From NCBI GenBank assembly GCA_024803745.1, contig JANJXV010000196.1:570501-634500 (forward strand): DNA of 64,000 nt. The letters run 5' to 3'. Within the stretch, counting starts at the first letter, position 1, and every line of letters begins with the position of its first letter. Source of the stretch: Megascapheus bottae (Eukaryota > Chordata > Mammalia > Rodentia > Geomyidae). Shown piece after piece: positions 45,301 through 63,300 of the stretch. The translations under genes and the position numbers were made by a program. A model generated the notes under the pieces. That model was not told the origin of the DNA. It worked only from the letters and a program-made list of their open reading frames with translations, and searched no databases.

Positions 45301-48300
45301 GACACAGTACACACGGGATGACACAGTGCACACGGGGATGACACAGTACACACAGGATGACACAGTACACACAGGGATGACACAGTACACATAGGGATGA
45401 CACAGTACACACAGGGATGACACAGTACACACGGGGATGACACAGTACACACGGGGATGACACAGTACACACAGGGATGACACAGTACACATAGGGATGA
45501 CACAGTACACACAGGGATGACACAGTGCACACGGGGATGACACAGTACACACGGGGATGACACAGTACACACGGGGATGACACAGTGCACACGGGGATGA
45601 CACAGTACACATGGGGATGACACAGTGCACACGGGGATGACACAGTACACATAGGGATGACACAGTACTCACGGGATGGCACAGTACACACGGGGATGAC
45701 ACAGTACACACGGGGATGACACAGTACACACAGGATGACACAGTACACAGAGGATGACACAGTAAACACGGGGATGACACAGTGCAAACGGGGATGACAC
45801 AGTACACACGGGGATGACACAGTACACATAGGGATGACACAGTACACACGGGGATGACACAGTACACACAGGGATGACACAGTACACACGAGGATGACAC
45901 AGTACACACGGGGATGACACAGTACACACAGGGATGACACAGTACACTCGGGGATGACACAGTACACATAGGGATGACACAGTACACACGGGGATGACAC
46001 AGTACACACAGGGATGACACAGTACACACGGGGATGACACAGTACACATAGGGATGACACAGTACACACGGGGATGACACAGTACACACAGGGATGACAC
46101 AGTACACACGGGGATGACACAGTGCACACGGGGATGACACAGTACACACCGGATGACACAGTACACACAGGATGACACAGTACACACAGGATGACACAGT
46201 ACACACAGGGATGACACAGTACACACAGGATGACACATTACACACGGGATGACACAGTGCACACGGGATGACACAGTACACACGGGGATGACACAGTACA
46301 CACGGGATGACACAGTACACACGGGGATGACACAGTACACACAGGATGACACAGTACACACGGGGATGACACAGTACACACGGGGATGACACAGTGCACA
46401 CGGGGATGACACAGTGCACACGGGGATGACACAGTACACACGGGGATGACACAGTACACACGGGATGACACAGTACACACGGGATGACACAGTACACACA
46501 GGGATGACACAGTACACACAGGGGATGACACAGTACACACGGGGATGACACAGTACACACAGGATGACACAGTACACACGGGATGACACAGTACACACGG
46601 GATGACACAGTACACACAGGGATGACACAGTACACACGGGATGACACAGTACACACGGGATGACACAGTACACACAGGGATGACACAGTACACACAGGAT
46701 GACACAGTACACATGGGGATGACACAGTACAGACAGGGATGACACAGTACACACGGGATGACACAGTACACACAGGATGACACAGTGCACACGGGGATGA
46801 CACAGTACACACGGGATGACACAGTACACACGGGATGACACAGTACACACGGGATGACACAGTGCACACGGGGATGACACAGTACACACGGGGATGACAC
46901 AGTACACACGGGGATGACACAGTACACACGGGGATGACACAGTGCACACGGGGATGACACAGTACACACAGGATGACACAGTACACACGGGATGACACAG
47001 TACACACAGGATGACACAGTACACACGGGGATGACACAGTGCACACGGAGATGACACAGTACACACAGGATGACACAGTACACACGGGGATGACACAGTA
47101 CACACAGGATGACACAGTACACACAGGATGACACAGTACACACGGGGATGACACAGTGCACATGGGATGACACAGTACACACGGGGATGACACAGTACAC
47201 ACAGGATGACACAGTACACACAGGGATGACACAGTACACACGGGGATGACACAGTACACACAGGATGACACAGTGCACACGGGGATGACACAGTGCACAC
47301 AGGGATGACACAGTACACACAGGATGACACAGTGCACACGGGGATGACACAGTGCACACGGGGATGACACAGTACACACAGGATGACACAGTACACACAG
47401 GATGACACAGTGCACACGGGGATGACACAGTGCACACAGGGATGACACAGTACACACAGGATGACACAGTACACACAGGATGACACAGTGCACACGGGGA
47501 TGACACAGTGCACACAGGATGACACAGTATACACAGGGATGACACAGTACACACGGGGATGACACAGTACACACGGGATGACACAGTACACACAGGATGA
47601 CACAGTACACACGGGGATGACACAGTACACACGGGATGACACAGTACACACGGGATGACACAGTACACACAGGGATGACACAGTACACACAGGATGACAC
47701 AGTACACATGGGGATGACACAGTACAGACAGGGATGACACAGTACACACGGGATGACACAGTACACACAGGATGACACAGTGCACACGGGGATGACACAG
47801 TACACACGGGATGACACAGTACACACAGGATGACACAGCACACACGGGGATGACACAGTGCACACGGGGATGACACAGTACACACGGGGATGACACAGTA
47901 CACACAGGATGACACAGTACACATAGGGATGACACAGTACACACGGGGATGACACAGTACACACAGGATGACACAGTGCACACGGGGATGACACAGTGCA
48001 CACAGGGATGACACAGTACACACAGGATGACACAGTGCACACGGGGATGACACAGTGCACACGGGGATGACACAGTACACACAGGATGACACAGTACACA
48101 CAGGATGACACAGTACACACAGGATGACACAGTGCACACGGGGATGACACAGTGCACACGGGGATGACACAGTGCACACAGGGATGACACAGTACACACA
48201 GGATGACACAGTACACACAGGATGACACAGTGCACACGGGGATGACACAGTGCACACGGGGATGACACAGTGCACACAGGGATGACACAGTACACACAGG

Positions 48301-51300
48301 ATGACACAGTACACACAGGATGACACAGTGCACACGGGGATGACACAGTGCACACAGGGATGACACAGTACACACAGGATGACACAGTACACACGGGGAT
48401 GACACAGTACACACGGGATGACACAGTACACACGGGATGACACAGTACACACAGGGATGACACAGTACACACAGGATGACACAGTACACATGGGGATGAC
48501 ACAGTACAGACAGGGATGACACAGTACACACGGGATGACACAGTACACACAGGATGACACAGTGCACACGGGGATGACACAGTACACACGGGATGACACA
48601 GTACACACAGGATGACACAGCACACATGGGATGACACAGTGCACACGGGGATGACACAGTACACACAGGGATGACACAGTACACACGGGGATGACACAGT
48701 ACACACGGGGATGACACAGTACACACGGGATGACACAGTACACACGGGATGACACAGTACACACGGGATGACACAGTACACACAGGATGACACAGTACAC
48801 ACGGGGATGACACAGTGCACACGGGGATGACACAGTACACACGGGATGACACAGTACACACGGGGATGACACAGTACACACGGGGATGACACAGTGCACA
48901 CGGGGATGACACAGTACACACGGGGATGACACAGTGCACACGGGGATGACACAGTACACACGGGATGACACAGTACACACAGGATGACACAGTATACATG
49001 GGGATGACACAGTACACACAGGGATGACACAGTACACACGGGATGACACAGTACACACAGGATGACACAGTGCACACGGGGATGACACAGTACACACGGG
49101 ATGACACAGTACACACGGGATGACACAGTGCACACGGGGATGACACAGTACACACGGGGATGACACAGTACACACGGGGATGACACAGTACACACGGGGA
49201 TGACACAGTACATACGGGGATGACACAGTACACACAGGATGACACAGTACACACGGGGATGACACAGTGCACACGGGGATGACACAGTACACACAGGATG
49301 ACACAGTACACACGGGATGACACAGTACACACTGGATGACACAGTGTACACAGGATGACACAGTACACACGGGATGACACAGTACACACAGGATGACACA
49401 GTACACACAGGATGACACAGTGTACACAGGATGACACAGTACACACGGGATGACACAGTACACACAGGATGACACAGTACACACGGGGATGACACAGTAC
49501 ACACGGGGATGACACAGTACACACAGGATGACACAGTACACATAGGGATGACACAGTGCACACAGGATGACACAGTACACACGGGGATGACACAGTACAC
49601 ACAGGATGACACAGTACACACGGGGATGACACAGTACACACGGGGATAACACAGTACACACGGGGATGACACAGTACACACGGGGATGACACAGTACACA
49701 CAGGATGACACAGTACACACGGGGATGACACAGTACACACAGGATGACACAGTACACACAGGATGACACAGTACACACGGGGATGACACAGTACACACAG
49801 GATGACACAGTACACACAGGATGACACAGTACACACGGGGATGACACAGTACACACAGGATGACACAGTACACACGGGGATGACACAGTACACACAGGAT
49901 GACACAGTACACACAGGATGACACAGTACACACGGGGATGACACAGTACACACAGGATGACACAGTACACACAGGATGACACAGTACACACGGGGATGAC
50001 ACAGTACACACAGGATGACACAGTACACACGGGGATGACACAGTACACACAGGATGACACAGTACACACAGGATGACACAGTACACACGGGGATGACACA
50101 GTACACACAGGATGACACAGTACACACAGGATGACACAGTACACACGGGGATGACACAGTACACACGGGGATGACACAGTACACACAGGATGACACAGTA
50201 CACATAGGGATGACACAGTGCACACAGGATGACACAGTACACACGCGGATGACACAGTACACACAGGATGACACAGTACACACGGGGATGACACAGTACA
50301 CACGGGGATGACACAGTACACATAGGATGACACAGTGCACACGGGGATGACACAGTACACACGGGGATGACACAGTACACACGGGGATGACACAGTACAC
50401 ACGGGGATGACACAGTACACAGGATGACACAGTGCACACGGGGATGACACAGTACACACGGGGATGACACAGTACACACGGGGATGACACAGTGCACACG
50501 GGGATGACACAGTACACACAGGATGACACAGTGCACACAGGGATGACACAGTGCACACGGGATGACACAGTACACACGGGGATGACACAGTACACACAGG
50601 GATGACACAGTACACACAGGATGACACAGTGCACACGGGGATGACACAGTACACACGGGGATGACACAGTACACACGGGGATGACACAGTGCACACGGGG
50701 ATGACACAGTACACACAGGATGACACAGTGCACACAGGGATGACACAGTGCACACGGGGATGACACAGTACACACGGGGATGACACAGTCCACACGGGGA
50801 TGACACAGTGCACACGGGGATGACACAGTACACACAGGATGACACAGTGCACACAGGGATGACACAGTGCACACAGGGATGACACAGTACACACGGGGAT
50901 GACACAGTACACACGGGGATGACACAGTCCACACGGGGATGACACAGTACACACGGGGATGACACAGTACACACGGGGATGACACAGTGCACACGGGGAT
51001 GACACAGTGCACACGGGGATGACACAGTACACACGGGGATGACACAGTGCACACGGGGATGACACAGTACACACGGGATGACACAGTACACACAGGATGA
51101 CACAGTACACATGGGGATGACACAGTACAGACAGGGATGACACAGTACACACGGGATGACACAGTACACACGGGATGACACAGTGCACACGGGGATGACA
51201 CAGTACACACGGGATGACACAGTACACACGGGATGACACAGTGCACACGGGGATGACACAGTACACACGGGGATGACACAGTACACACGGGGATGACACA

Positions 51301-54300
51301 GTACACACGGGGATGACACAGTACACACAGGGATGACACAGTACACACGGGGATGACACAGTACACACAGGATGACACAGTACACACGGGGATGACACAG
51401 TGCACACGGGGATGACACAGTACACACAGGATGACACAGTACACACGGGATGACACAGTACACACAGGATGACACAGTGTACACAGGATGACACAGTACA
51501 CACGGGATGACACAGTACACACAGGATGACACAGTACACACAGGATGACACAGTGTACACAGGATGACACAGTACGCACGGGATGACACAGTACACACAG
51601 GATGACACAGTACACACGGGGATGACACAGTACACACGGGGATGACACAGTACACACAGGATGACACAGTACACATAGGGATGACACAGTGCACACAGGA
51701 TGACACAGTACACACGGGGATGACACAGTACACACAGGATGACACAGTACACACGGGGATGACACAGTACACACGGGGATAACACAGTACACACGGGGAT
51801 GACACAGTACACACGGGGATGACACAGTACACACAGGATGACACAATACACGGGGATGACACAGTACACACAGGATGACACAGTACACACAGGATGACAC
51901 AGTACACACGGGGATGACACAGTACACACAGGATGACACAGTACACACAGGATGACACAGTACACACGGGGATGACACAGTACACACAGGATGACACAGT
52001 ACACACGGGGATGACACAGTACACACAGGATGACACAGTACACACAGGATGACACAGTACACACGGGGATGACACAGTACACACAGGATGACACAGTACA
52101 CACAGGATGACACAGTACACACGGGGATGACACAGTACACACAGGATGACACAGTACACACGGGGATGACACAGTACACACAGGATGACACAGTACACAC
52201 AGGATGACACAGTACACACGGGGATGACACAGTACACACAGGATGACACAGTACACACAGGATGACACAGTACACACGGGGATGACACAGTACACACAGG
52301 ATGACACAGTACACACAGGATGACACAGTACACACGGGGATGACACAGTACACACGGGGATGACACAGTACACACAGGATGACACAGTACACATAGGGAT
52401 GACACAGTGCACACAGGATGACACAGTACACACGGGGATGACACAGTACACACAGGATGACACAGTACACACGGGGATGACACAGTACACACGGGGATGA
52501 CACAGTACACATAGGATGACACAGTGCACACGGGGATGACACAGTACACACGGGGATGACACAGTACACACGGGGATGACACAGTACACACAGGGATGAC
52601 ACAGTACACACAGAGATGACACAGTACACACAGGATGACACAGTGCACACGGGGATGACACAGTACACACGGGGATGACACAGTACACACGGGGATGACA
52701 CAGTGCACACGGGGATGACACAGTACACACAGGATGACACAGTGCACACAGGGATGACACAGTGCACACGGGATGACACAGTACACACGGGGATGACACA
52801 GTACACACAGGGATGACACAGTACACACAGGATGACACAGTGCACACGGGGATGACACAGTACACACGGGGATGACACAGTACACACGGGGATGACACAG
52901 TGCACACGGGGATGACACAGTACACACAGGATGACACAGTGCACACAGGGATGACACAGTGCACACGGGATGACACAGTACACACGGGATGACACAGTAC
53001 ACACGGGATGACACAGTACACACGGGATGACACAGTACACACGGGGATGACACAGTGCACACGGGGATGACACAGTACACATGGGGATGACACAGTACAC
53101 ACGGGATGACACAGTACACACGGGGATGACACAGTACACACGGGATGACACAGTGCACACGGGATGACACAGTGCACACGGGGATGACACAGTACACACG
53201 GGGATGACACAGTACACACGGGGATGACACAGTACACACCGGGATGACACAGTACACACGGGGATGACACAGTACACACGGGGATGACACAGTACACACG
53301 GGGATGACACAGTACACACAGGATGACACAGTACACACAGGATGACACAGTACACACAGGATGACACAGTGCACACGGGATGACACAGTACACACGGGAT
53401 GACACAGTGCACACGGGGATGACACAGTACACACGGGGATGACACAGTACACACGGGGATGACACAGTACACACATGGATGACACAGTACACACGGGGAT
53501 GACACAGTACACACGGGGATGACACAGTACACATAGGGATGACACAGTACACACAGGATGACACAGTACACACAGGATGACACAGTACACACAGGATGAC
53601 ACAGTACACACGGGGATGACACAGTACACACAGGGATGACACAGTGCACACGGGGATGACACAGTACACACAGGATGACACAGTACACACGGGATGACAC
53701 AGTGCACACGGGGATGACACAGTGCACACGGGGATGACACAGTACACATAGGGATGACACAGTACACACAGGGATGACACAGTGCACACGGGGATGACAC
53801 AGTACACACGGGGATGACACAGTACACACGGGGATGACACAGTGCACACGGGGATGACACAGTACACACGGGGATGACACAGTGCACACGGGGATGACAC
53901 AGTACACATAGGGATGACACAGTACACACGGGATGGCACAGTACACACGGGGATGACACAGTACACACGGGGATGACACAGTACACACAGGATGACACAG
54001 TACACAGAGGATGACACAGTACACACGGGGATGACACAGTACACACAGGGATGACACAGTACACACGGGGATGACACAGTACACACGGGGATGACACAGT
54101 ACACACAGGGATGACACAGTGCACACGGGGATGACACAGTACACACAGGATGACACAGTACACACGGGGATGACACAGTACACTCGGGGATGACACAGTA
54201 CACATAGGGATGACACAGTACACATAGGCATGACACAGTACACACGGGGATGACACAGTACACACAGGGATGACACAGTACACACGGGGATGACACAGTA

Positions 54301-57300
54301 CACATAGGGATGACACAGTACACACGGGGATGACACAGTACACACAGGATGACACAGTACACACGGGGATGACACAGTGCACACGGGGATGACACAGTAC
54401 ACACCGGATGACACAGTACACACAGGATGACACAGTACACACAGGATGACACAGTACACACAGGGATGACACAGTACACACAGGATGACACATTACACAC
54501 GGGATGACACAGTGCACACGGGATGACACAGTACACACGGGGATGACACAGTACACACGGGATGACACAGTACACACGGGGATGACACAGTACACACAGG
54601 ATGACACAGTACACACGGGGATGACACAGTACACACGGGGATGACACAGTGCACACGGGGATGACACAGTGCACACGGGGATGACACAGTACACACGGGG
54701 ATGACACAGTACACACGGGATGACACAGTACACACGGGATGACACAGTACACACAGGGATGACACAGTACACACAGGGGATGACACAGTACACACGGGGA
54801 TGACACAGTACACACAGGATGACACAGTACACACGGGATGACACAGTACACACGGGATGACACAGTACACACAGGGATGACACAGTACACACGGGATGAC
54901 ACAGTACACACGGGATGATACAGTACACACAGGGATGACACAGTACACAGAGGATGACACAGTACACATGGGGATGACACAGTACAGACAGGGATGACAC
55001 AGTACACACGGGATGACACAGTACACACAGGATGACACAGTGCACACGGGGATGACACAGTACACACGGGATGACACAGTACACACGGGATGACACAGTA
55101 CACACAGGATGACACAGTGCACACGGGATGACACAGTACACACGGGGATGACACAGTGCACACAGGATGACACAGTACACATAGGGATGACACAGTACAC
55201 ACGGGGATGACACAGTGCACACGGGGATGACACAGTGCACACGGGGATGACACAGTACACACGGGATGACACAGTACACACAGGATGACACAGTACACAC
55301 GGGGATGACACAGTGCACACGGGGATGACACAGTACACACAGGATGACACAGTGCACACAGGGATGACACAGTACACATAGGGATGACACAGTACACACG
55401 GGGATGACACAGTGCACACGGGGATGACACAGTACACACAGGATGACACAGTGCACACAGGGATGACACAGTACACACAGGATGACACAGTACACACGGG
55501 ATGACACAGTGCACACGGGGATGACACAGTACACACGGGGATGACACAGTACACACGGGGATGACACAGTACACACGGGGATGACACAGTGCACACGGGG
55601 ATGACACAGTACACACAGGATGACACAGTACACACGGGATGACACAGTACACACAGGATGACACAGTACACACGGGGATGACACAGTGCACACGGAGATG
55701 ACACAGTACACACAGGATGACACAGTACACACGGGGATGACACAGTACACACAGGATGACACAGTACACACAGGATGACACAGTACACACGGGGATGACA
55801 CAGTGCACATGGAATGACACAGTACACACGGGGATGACACAGTACACACAGGATGACACAGTACACATAGGGATGACACAGTACACACGGGGATGACACA
55901 GTACACACAGGATGACACAGTGCACACGGGGATGACACAGTGCACACAGGGATGACACAGTACACACAGGATGACACAGTGCACACGGGGATGACACAGT
56001 GCACACGGGGATGACACAGTACACACAGGATGACACAGTACACACAGGATGACACAGTGCACACGGGGATGACACAGTGCACACAGGGATGACACAGTAC
56101 ACACAGGATGACACAGTACACACAGGATGACACAGTGCACACGGGGATGACACAGTGCACACAGGGATGACACAGTACACACAGGATGACACAGTACACA
56201 CGGGGATGACACAGTACACACGGGATGACACAGTACACACGGGATGACACAGTACACACAGGGATGACACAGTACACACAGGATGACACAGTACACATGG
56301 GGATGACACAGTACAGACAGGGATGACACAGTACACACGGGATGACACAGTACACACAGGATGACACAGTGCACACGGGGATGACACAGTACACACGGGA
56401 TGACACAGTACACACGGGATGACACAGCACACACGGGATGACACAGCGCACACGGGGATGACACAGTACACACGGGGATGACACAGTACACACGGGGATG
56501 ACACAGTACACACGGGATGACACAGTACACACGGGATGACACAGTACACACGGGATGACACAGTACACACGGGGATGACACAGTACACACGGGGATGACA
56601 CAGTGCACACGGGGATGACACAGTACACACGGGATGACACAGTACACACGGGGATGACACAGTACACACGGGGATGACACAGTGCACACGGGGATGACAC
56701 AGTACACACGGGGATGACACAGTGCACACGGGGATGACACAGTACACACGGGATGACACAGTACACACGGGGATGACACAGTACACATGGGGATGACACA
56801 GTACAGACAGGGATGACACAGTACACACGGGATGACACAGTACACACGGGGATGACACAGTGCACACGGGGATGACACAGTACACACGGGATGACACAGT
56901 ACACACGGGATGACACAGTGCACACGGGGATGACACAGTACACACGGGGATGACACAGTGCACACGGGATGACACAGTACACACAGGATGACACAGTACA
57001 CACGGGGATGACACAGTGCACACGGGGATGACACAGTGCACACGGGGATGACACAGTACACACGGGGATGACACAGTACACACGGGGATGACACAGTGCA
57101 CACGGGGATGACACAGTGCACACGGGGATGACACAGTACACACAGGATGACACAGTACACACGGGATGACACAGTACACACAGGATGACACAGTACACAC
57201 GGGATGACACAGTACACACAGGGATGACACAGTACACACGGGATGACACAGTACACACGGGATGACACAGTACACACGGGGATGACACAGTGCACACGGG

Positions 57301-60300
57301 GATGACACAGTACATACGGGGATGACACAGTACACACAGGATGACACAGTACACACGGGGATGACACAGTGCACACGGGGATGACACAGTACACACAGGA
57401 TGACACAGTACACACGGGATGACACAGTACACACAGGATGACACAGTACACACGGGATGACACAGTACACACAGGGATGACACAGTACACACGGGATGAC
57501 ACAGTACACACGGGATGACACAGTACACACGGGATGACACAGTACACACAGGGATGACACAGTACACACGGGATGACACAGTACACACAGGGATGACACA
57601 GTACACACAGGATGACACAGTACACATGGGGATGACACAGTACAGACAGGGATGACACAGTACACACGGGATGACACAGTACACACAGGATGACACAGTG
57701 CGCACGGGGATGACACAGTACACACGGGATGACACAGTACACACGGGATGACACAGTGCACACGGGGATGACACAGTACACACGGGGATGACACAGTACA
57801 CACGGGGATGACACAGTACACACGGGGATGACACAGTACATACGGGGATGACACAGTACACACAGGATGACACAGTACACACGGGGATGACACAGTGCAC
57901 ACGGGGATGACACAGTACACACGGGGATGACACAGTACACACGGGATGACACAGTACACACAGGATGACACAGTACACACGGGGATGACACAGTGCACAC
58001 GGAGATGACACAGTACACACAGGATGACACAGTACACACGGGGATGACACAGTACACACAGGATGACACAGGACACACGGGGATGACACAGTACACACGG
58101 GGATGACACAGTGCACACGGGGATGACACAGTACACACGGGGATGACACAGTACACACGGGGATGACACAGTACACATAGGGATGACACAGTACACACAG
58201 GATGACACAGTACACACAGGATGACACAGTACACACAGGATGACACAGTACACACGGGGATGACACAGTACACACGGGGATGACACAGTGCACACGGGGA
58301 TGACACAGTACACACAGGATGACACAGTACACACGGGATGACACAGTGCACACGGGGATGACACAGTACACACAGGGATGACACAGTACACATAGGGATG
58401 ACACAGTACACACAGGGATGACACAGTGCACACGGGGATGACACAGTACACACGGGGATGACACAGTGCACACGGGGATGACACAGTACACACGGGGATG
58501 ACACAGTGCACACGGGGATGACACAGTACACATAGGGATGACACAGTACACACGGGATGGCACAGTACACACGGGGATGACACAGTACACACGGGGAAGA
58601 CACAGTACACTCGGGGATGACACAGTACACATAGGGATGACACAGTACACACAGGATGACACAGTACACACAGGATGACACAGTACACACAGGGATGACA
58701 CAGTACACACGGGGATGACACAGTGCACACGGGGATGACACAGTACACACAGGATGACACAGTACACACGGGGATGACACAGTACACACGGGATGACACA
58801 GTACACACGGGGATGACACAGTACACACAGGATGACACAGTACACACAGGATGACACAGTACACACGGGGATGACACAGTGCAAACGGGGATGACACAGT
58901 ACACACGGGGATGACACAGTACACATAGGGATGACACAGTACACACGGGGATGACACAGTACACACAGGGATGACACAGTACACACGGGGATGACACAGT
59001 ACACACAGGGATGACACAGTACACTCGGGGATGACACAGTACACACAGGATGACACAGTACACACAGGATGACACAGTACACACAGGATGACACAGTACA
59101 CACAGGGATGACACAGTACACACAGGATGACACAGTACACACGGGATGACACAGTGCACACGGGATGACACAGTACACACGGGGATGACACAGTACACAC
59201 GGGATGACACAGTACACACAGGATGACACAGTACACACAGGATGACACAGTACACACAGTATGACACAGTGCACACGGGGATGACACAGTGCACACGGGG
59301 ATGACACAGTACACACAGGATGACACAGTACACACGGGGATGACACAGTGCACACGGGGATGACACAGTGCACACGGGGATGACACAGTACACACGGGGA
59401 TGACACAGTGCACACGGGGATGACACAGTACACACGGGGATGACACAGTACACACAGGATGACACAGTACACACGGGATGACACAGTACACACAGGGATG
59501 ACACAGTACACACAGGGGATGACACAGTACACACGGGGATGACACAGTACACACAGGATGACACAGTACACACAGGATGACACAGTACACACGGGATGAC
59601 ACAGTACACACAGGGATGACACAGTACACACGGGATGACACAGTACACACGGGATGACACAGTGCACACGGGGATGACACAGTACACACGGGATGACACA
59701 GTACACACAGGATGACACAGTACACACGGGATGACACAGTGCACACGGGGATGACACAGTACACACGGGGTGACACAGTACACACGGGGATGACACAGTA
59801 CACACGGGGATGACACAGTACATACGGGGATGACACAGTACACACAGGATGACACAGTACACACGGGGATGACACAGTGCACACGGGGATGACACAGTAC
59901 ACAGGGGATGACACAGTACACACGGGGATGACACAGTACACACAGGGGATGACACAGTACACACAGGATGACACAGTACACACGGGATGACACAGTACAC
60001 ACGGGGATGACACAGTACACACGGGGATGACACAGTACACACAGGATGACACAGTACACACGGGATGACACAGTACACACAGGATGACACAGTACACACG
60101 GGGATGACACAGTGCACACGGAGATGACACAGTACACATAGGATGACACAGTACACACGGGATGACACAGTACACACGGGATGACACAGTACACACAGGA
60201 TGACACAGTACACACGGGGATGACACAGTGCACACGGAGATGACACAGTACATATAGGATGACACAGTACACACAGGATGACACAGTACACACGGGATGA

Positions 60301-63300
60301 CACAGTACACACAGGATGACACAGTACACACGGGGATGACACAGTACACACGGGGATGACACAGTACACACAGGGATGACACAGTACACACGGGGATGAC
60401 ACAGTACACACAGGATGACACAGTACACACAGGATGACACAGTACACACGGGGATGACACAGTACACACAGGATGACACAGTACACACAGGATGACACAG
60501 TACACACGGGGATGACACAGTGCACACGGGGATGACACAGTACACACGGGGATGACACAGTACACACAGGATGACACAGTACACATAGGGATGACACAGT
60601 ACACACGGGGATGACACAGTACACACGGGATGACACAGTACACACGGGATGACACAGTACACACAGGGATGACACAGTACACACAGGATGACACAGTACA
60701 CATGGGGATGACACAGTACAGACAGGGATGACACAGTACACACGGGATGACACAGTACACACAGGATGACACAGTGCACACGGGGATGACACAGTACACA
60801 CGGGATGACACAGTGCACACAGGGTGACACAGTACACACGGGATGACACAGTACACACGGGGATGACACAGTACACACGGGGATGACACAGTACACACAG
60901 GATGACACAGTACACACAGGATGACACAGTACACACGGGATGACACAGTGCACACGGGGATGACACAGTACACACAGGGATGACACAGTACACACGGGGA
61001 TGACACAGTACACACGGGGATGACACAGTACACACGGGATGACACAGTACACACAGGATGACACAGTACACACGGGATGACACAGTACACACAGGATGAC
61101 ACAGTACACACGGGGATGACACAGTGCACACGGGGATGACACAGTACACACGGGATGACACAGTACACACGGGGATGACACAGTACACACGGGGATGACA
61201 CAGTACACACAGGATGACACAGTACACACAGGATGACACAGTGCACACGGGGATGACACAGTACACACGGGGATGACACAGTGCACACGGGGATGACACA
61301 GTACACACGGGGATGACACAGTACACACGGGGATGACACAGTACACACGGGATGACACAGTGCACACAGGGATGACACAGTACACACAGGGGATGACACA
61401 GTACACACGGGGATGACACAGTACACACAGGATGACACAGTACACACAGGATGACACAGTACACACGGGATGACACAGTACACACAGGGATGACACAGTA
61501 CACACAGGGGATGACACAGTACACACGGGGATGACACAGTACACACGGGATGACACAGTACACACAGGGATGACACAGTACACACAGGGGATGACACAGT
61601 ACACACGGGGATGACACAGTACACACAAGATGACACAGTACACACGGGGATGACACAGTACACACGGGGATGACACAGTACACACGGGGATGACACAGTA
61701 CACACGGGATGACACAGTACACACAGGGATGACACAGTACACACAGGGGATGACACAGTACACACGGGGATGACACAGTACACACAGGATGACACAGTAC
61801 ACACAGGATGACACAGTACACACAGGATGACACAGTACACACAGGGATGACACAGTACACACGGGATGACACAGTACAGACGGGATGACACAGTACACAC
61901 GGGATGACACAGTACACACAGGGATGACACAGTACACACAGGATGACACAGTACACATGGGGATGACACAGTACAGACAGGGATGACACAGTACACACGG
62001 GATGACACAGTACACACAGGATGACACAGTGCACACGGGGATGACACAGTACACACGGGATGACACAGTACACACAGGATGACACAGTACACACGGGATG
62101 ACACAGTGCACACGGGGATGACACAGTACACACGGGGATGACACAGTACACACGGGGATGACACAGTACACACGGGGATGACACAGTACACACGGGGATG
62201 ACACAGTGCACACGGGGATGACACAGTACACACGGGGATGACACAGTACACACAGGATGACACAGTACACACGGGGATGACACAGTGCACACGGGGATGA
62301 CACAGTACACACAGGATGACACAGTACACACGGGATGACACAGTACACACAGGATGACACAGTACACACGGGGATGACACAGTACACACGGCATGACACA
62401 GTACACACGGGATGACACAGTACACACAGGGATGACACAGTACACACAGGATGACACAGTACACATGGGGATGACACAGTACAGACAGGGATGACACAGT
62501 ACACACGGGATGACACAGTACACACAGGATGACACAGTGCACCAGGGGATGACACAGTACACACGGGATGACACAGTATACACGGGATGACACAGTACAC
62601 ACGGGATGACACAGTACACACGGGGATGACACAGTACACACGGGGATGACACAGTACACACGGGATGACACAGTACACACAGGATGACACAGTACACACG
62701 GGATGACACAGTACACACAGGATGACACAGTACACACGGGGATGACACAGTGCACACGGGGATGACACAGTACACACGGGATGACACAGTACACACGGGA
62801 TGACACAGTACACACGGGGATGACACAGTACACACGGGGATGACACAGTACACACGGGATGACACAGTACACACAGGATGACACAGTGCACACGGGGATG
62901 ACACAGTACACACGGGGATGACACAGTACACACAGGATGACACAGTACACACGGGGATGACACAGTACACACAGGATGACACAGTGCACACAGGATGACA
63001 CAGTACACACCGGGATGACACAGTGCACACGGGGATGACACAGTACACACGGGGATGACACAGTACACACAGGATGACACAGTACACACAGGATGACACA
63101 GTACACACAGGATGACACAGTACACACGGGGATGACACAGTGCACACGGAGATGACACAGTACACACAGGATGACACAGTACACACGGGGATGACACAGT
63201 ACACACAGGATGACACAGTACACACAGGATGACACAGTACACACGGGGATGACACAGTGCACACGGGGATGACACAGTACACACGGGGATGACACAGTAC

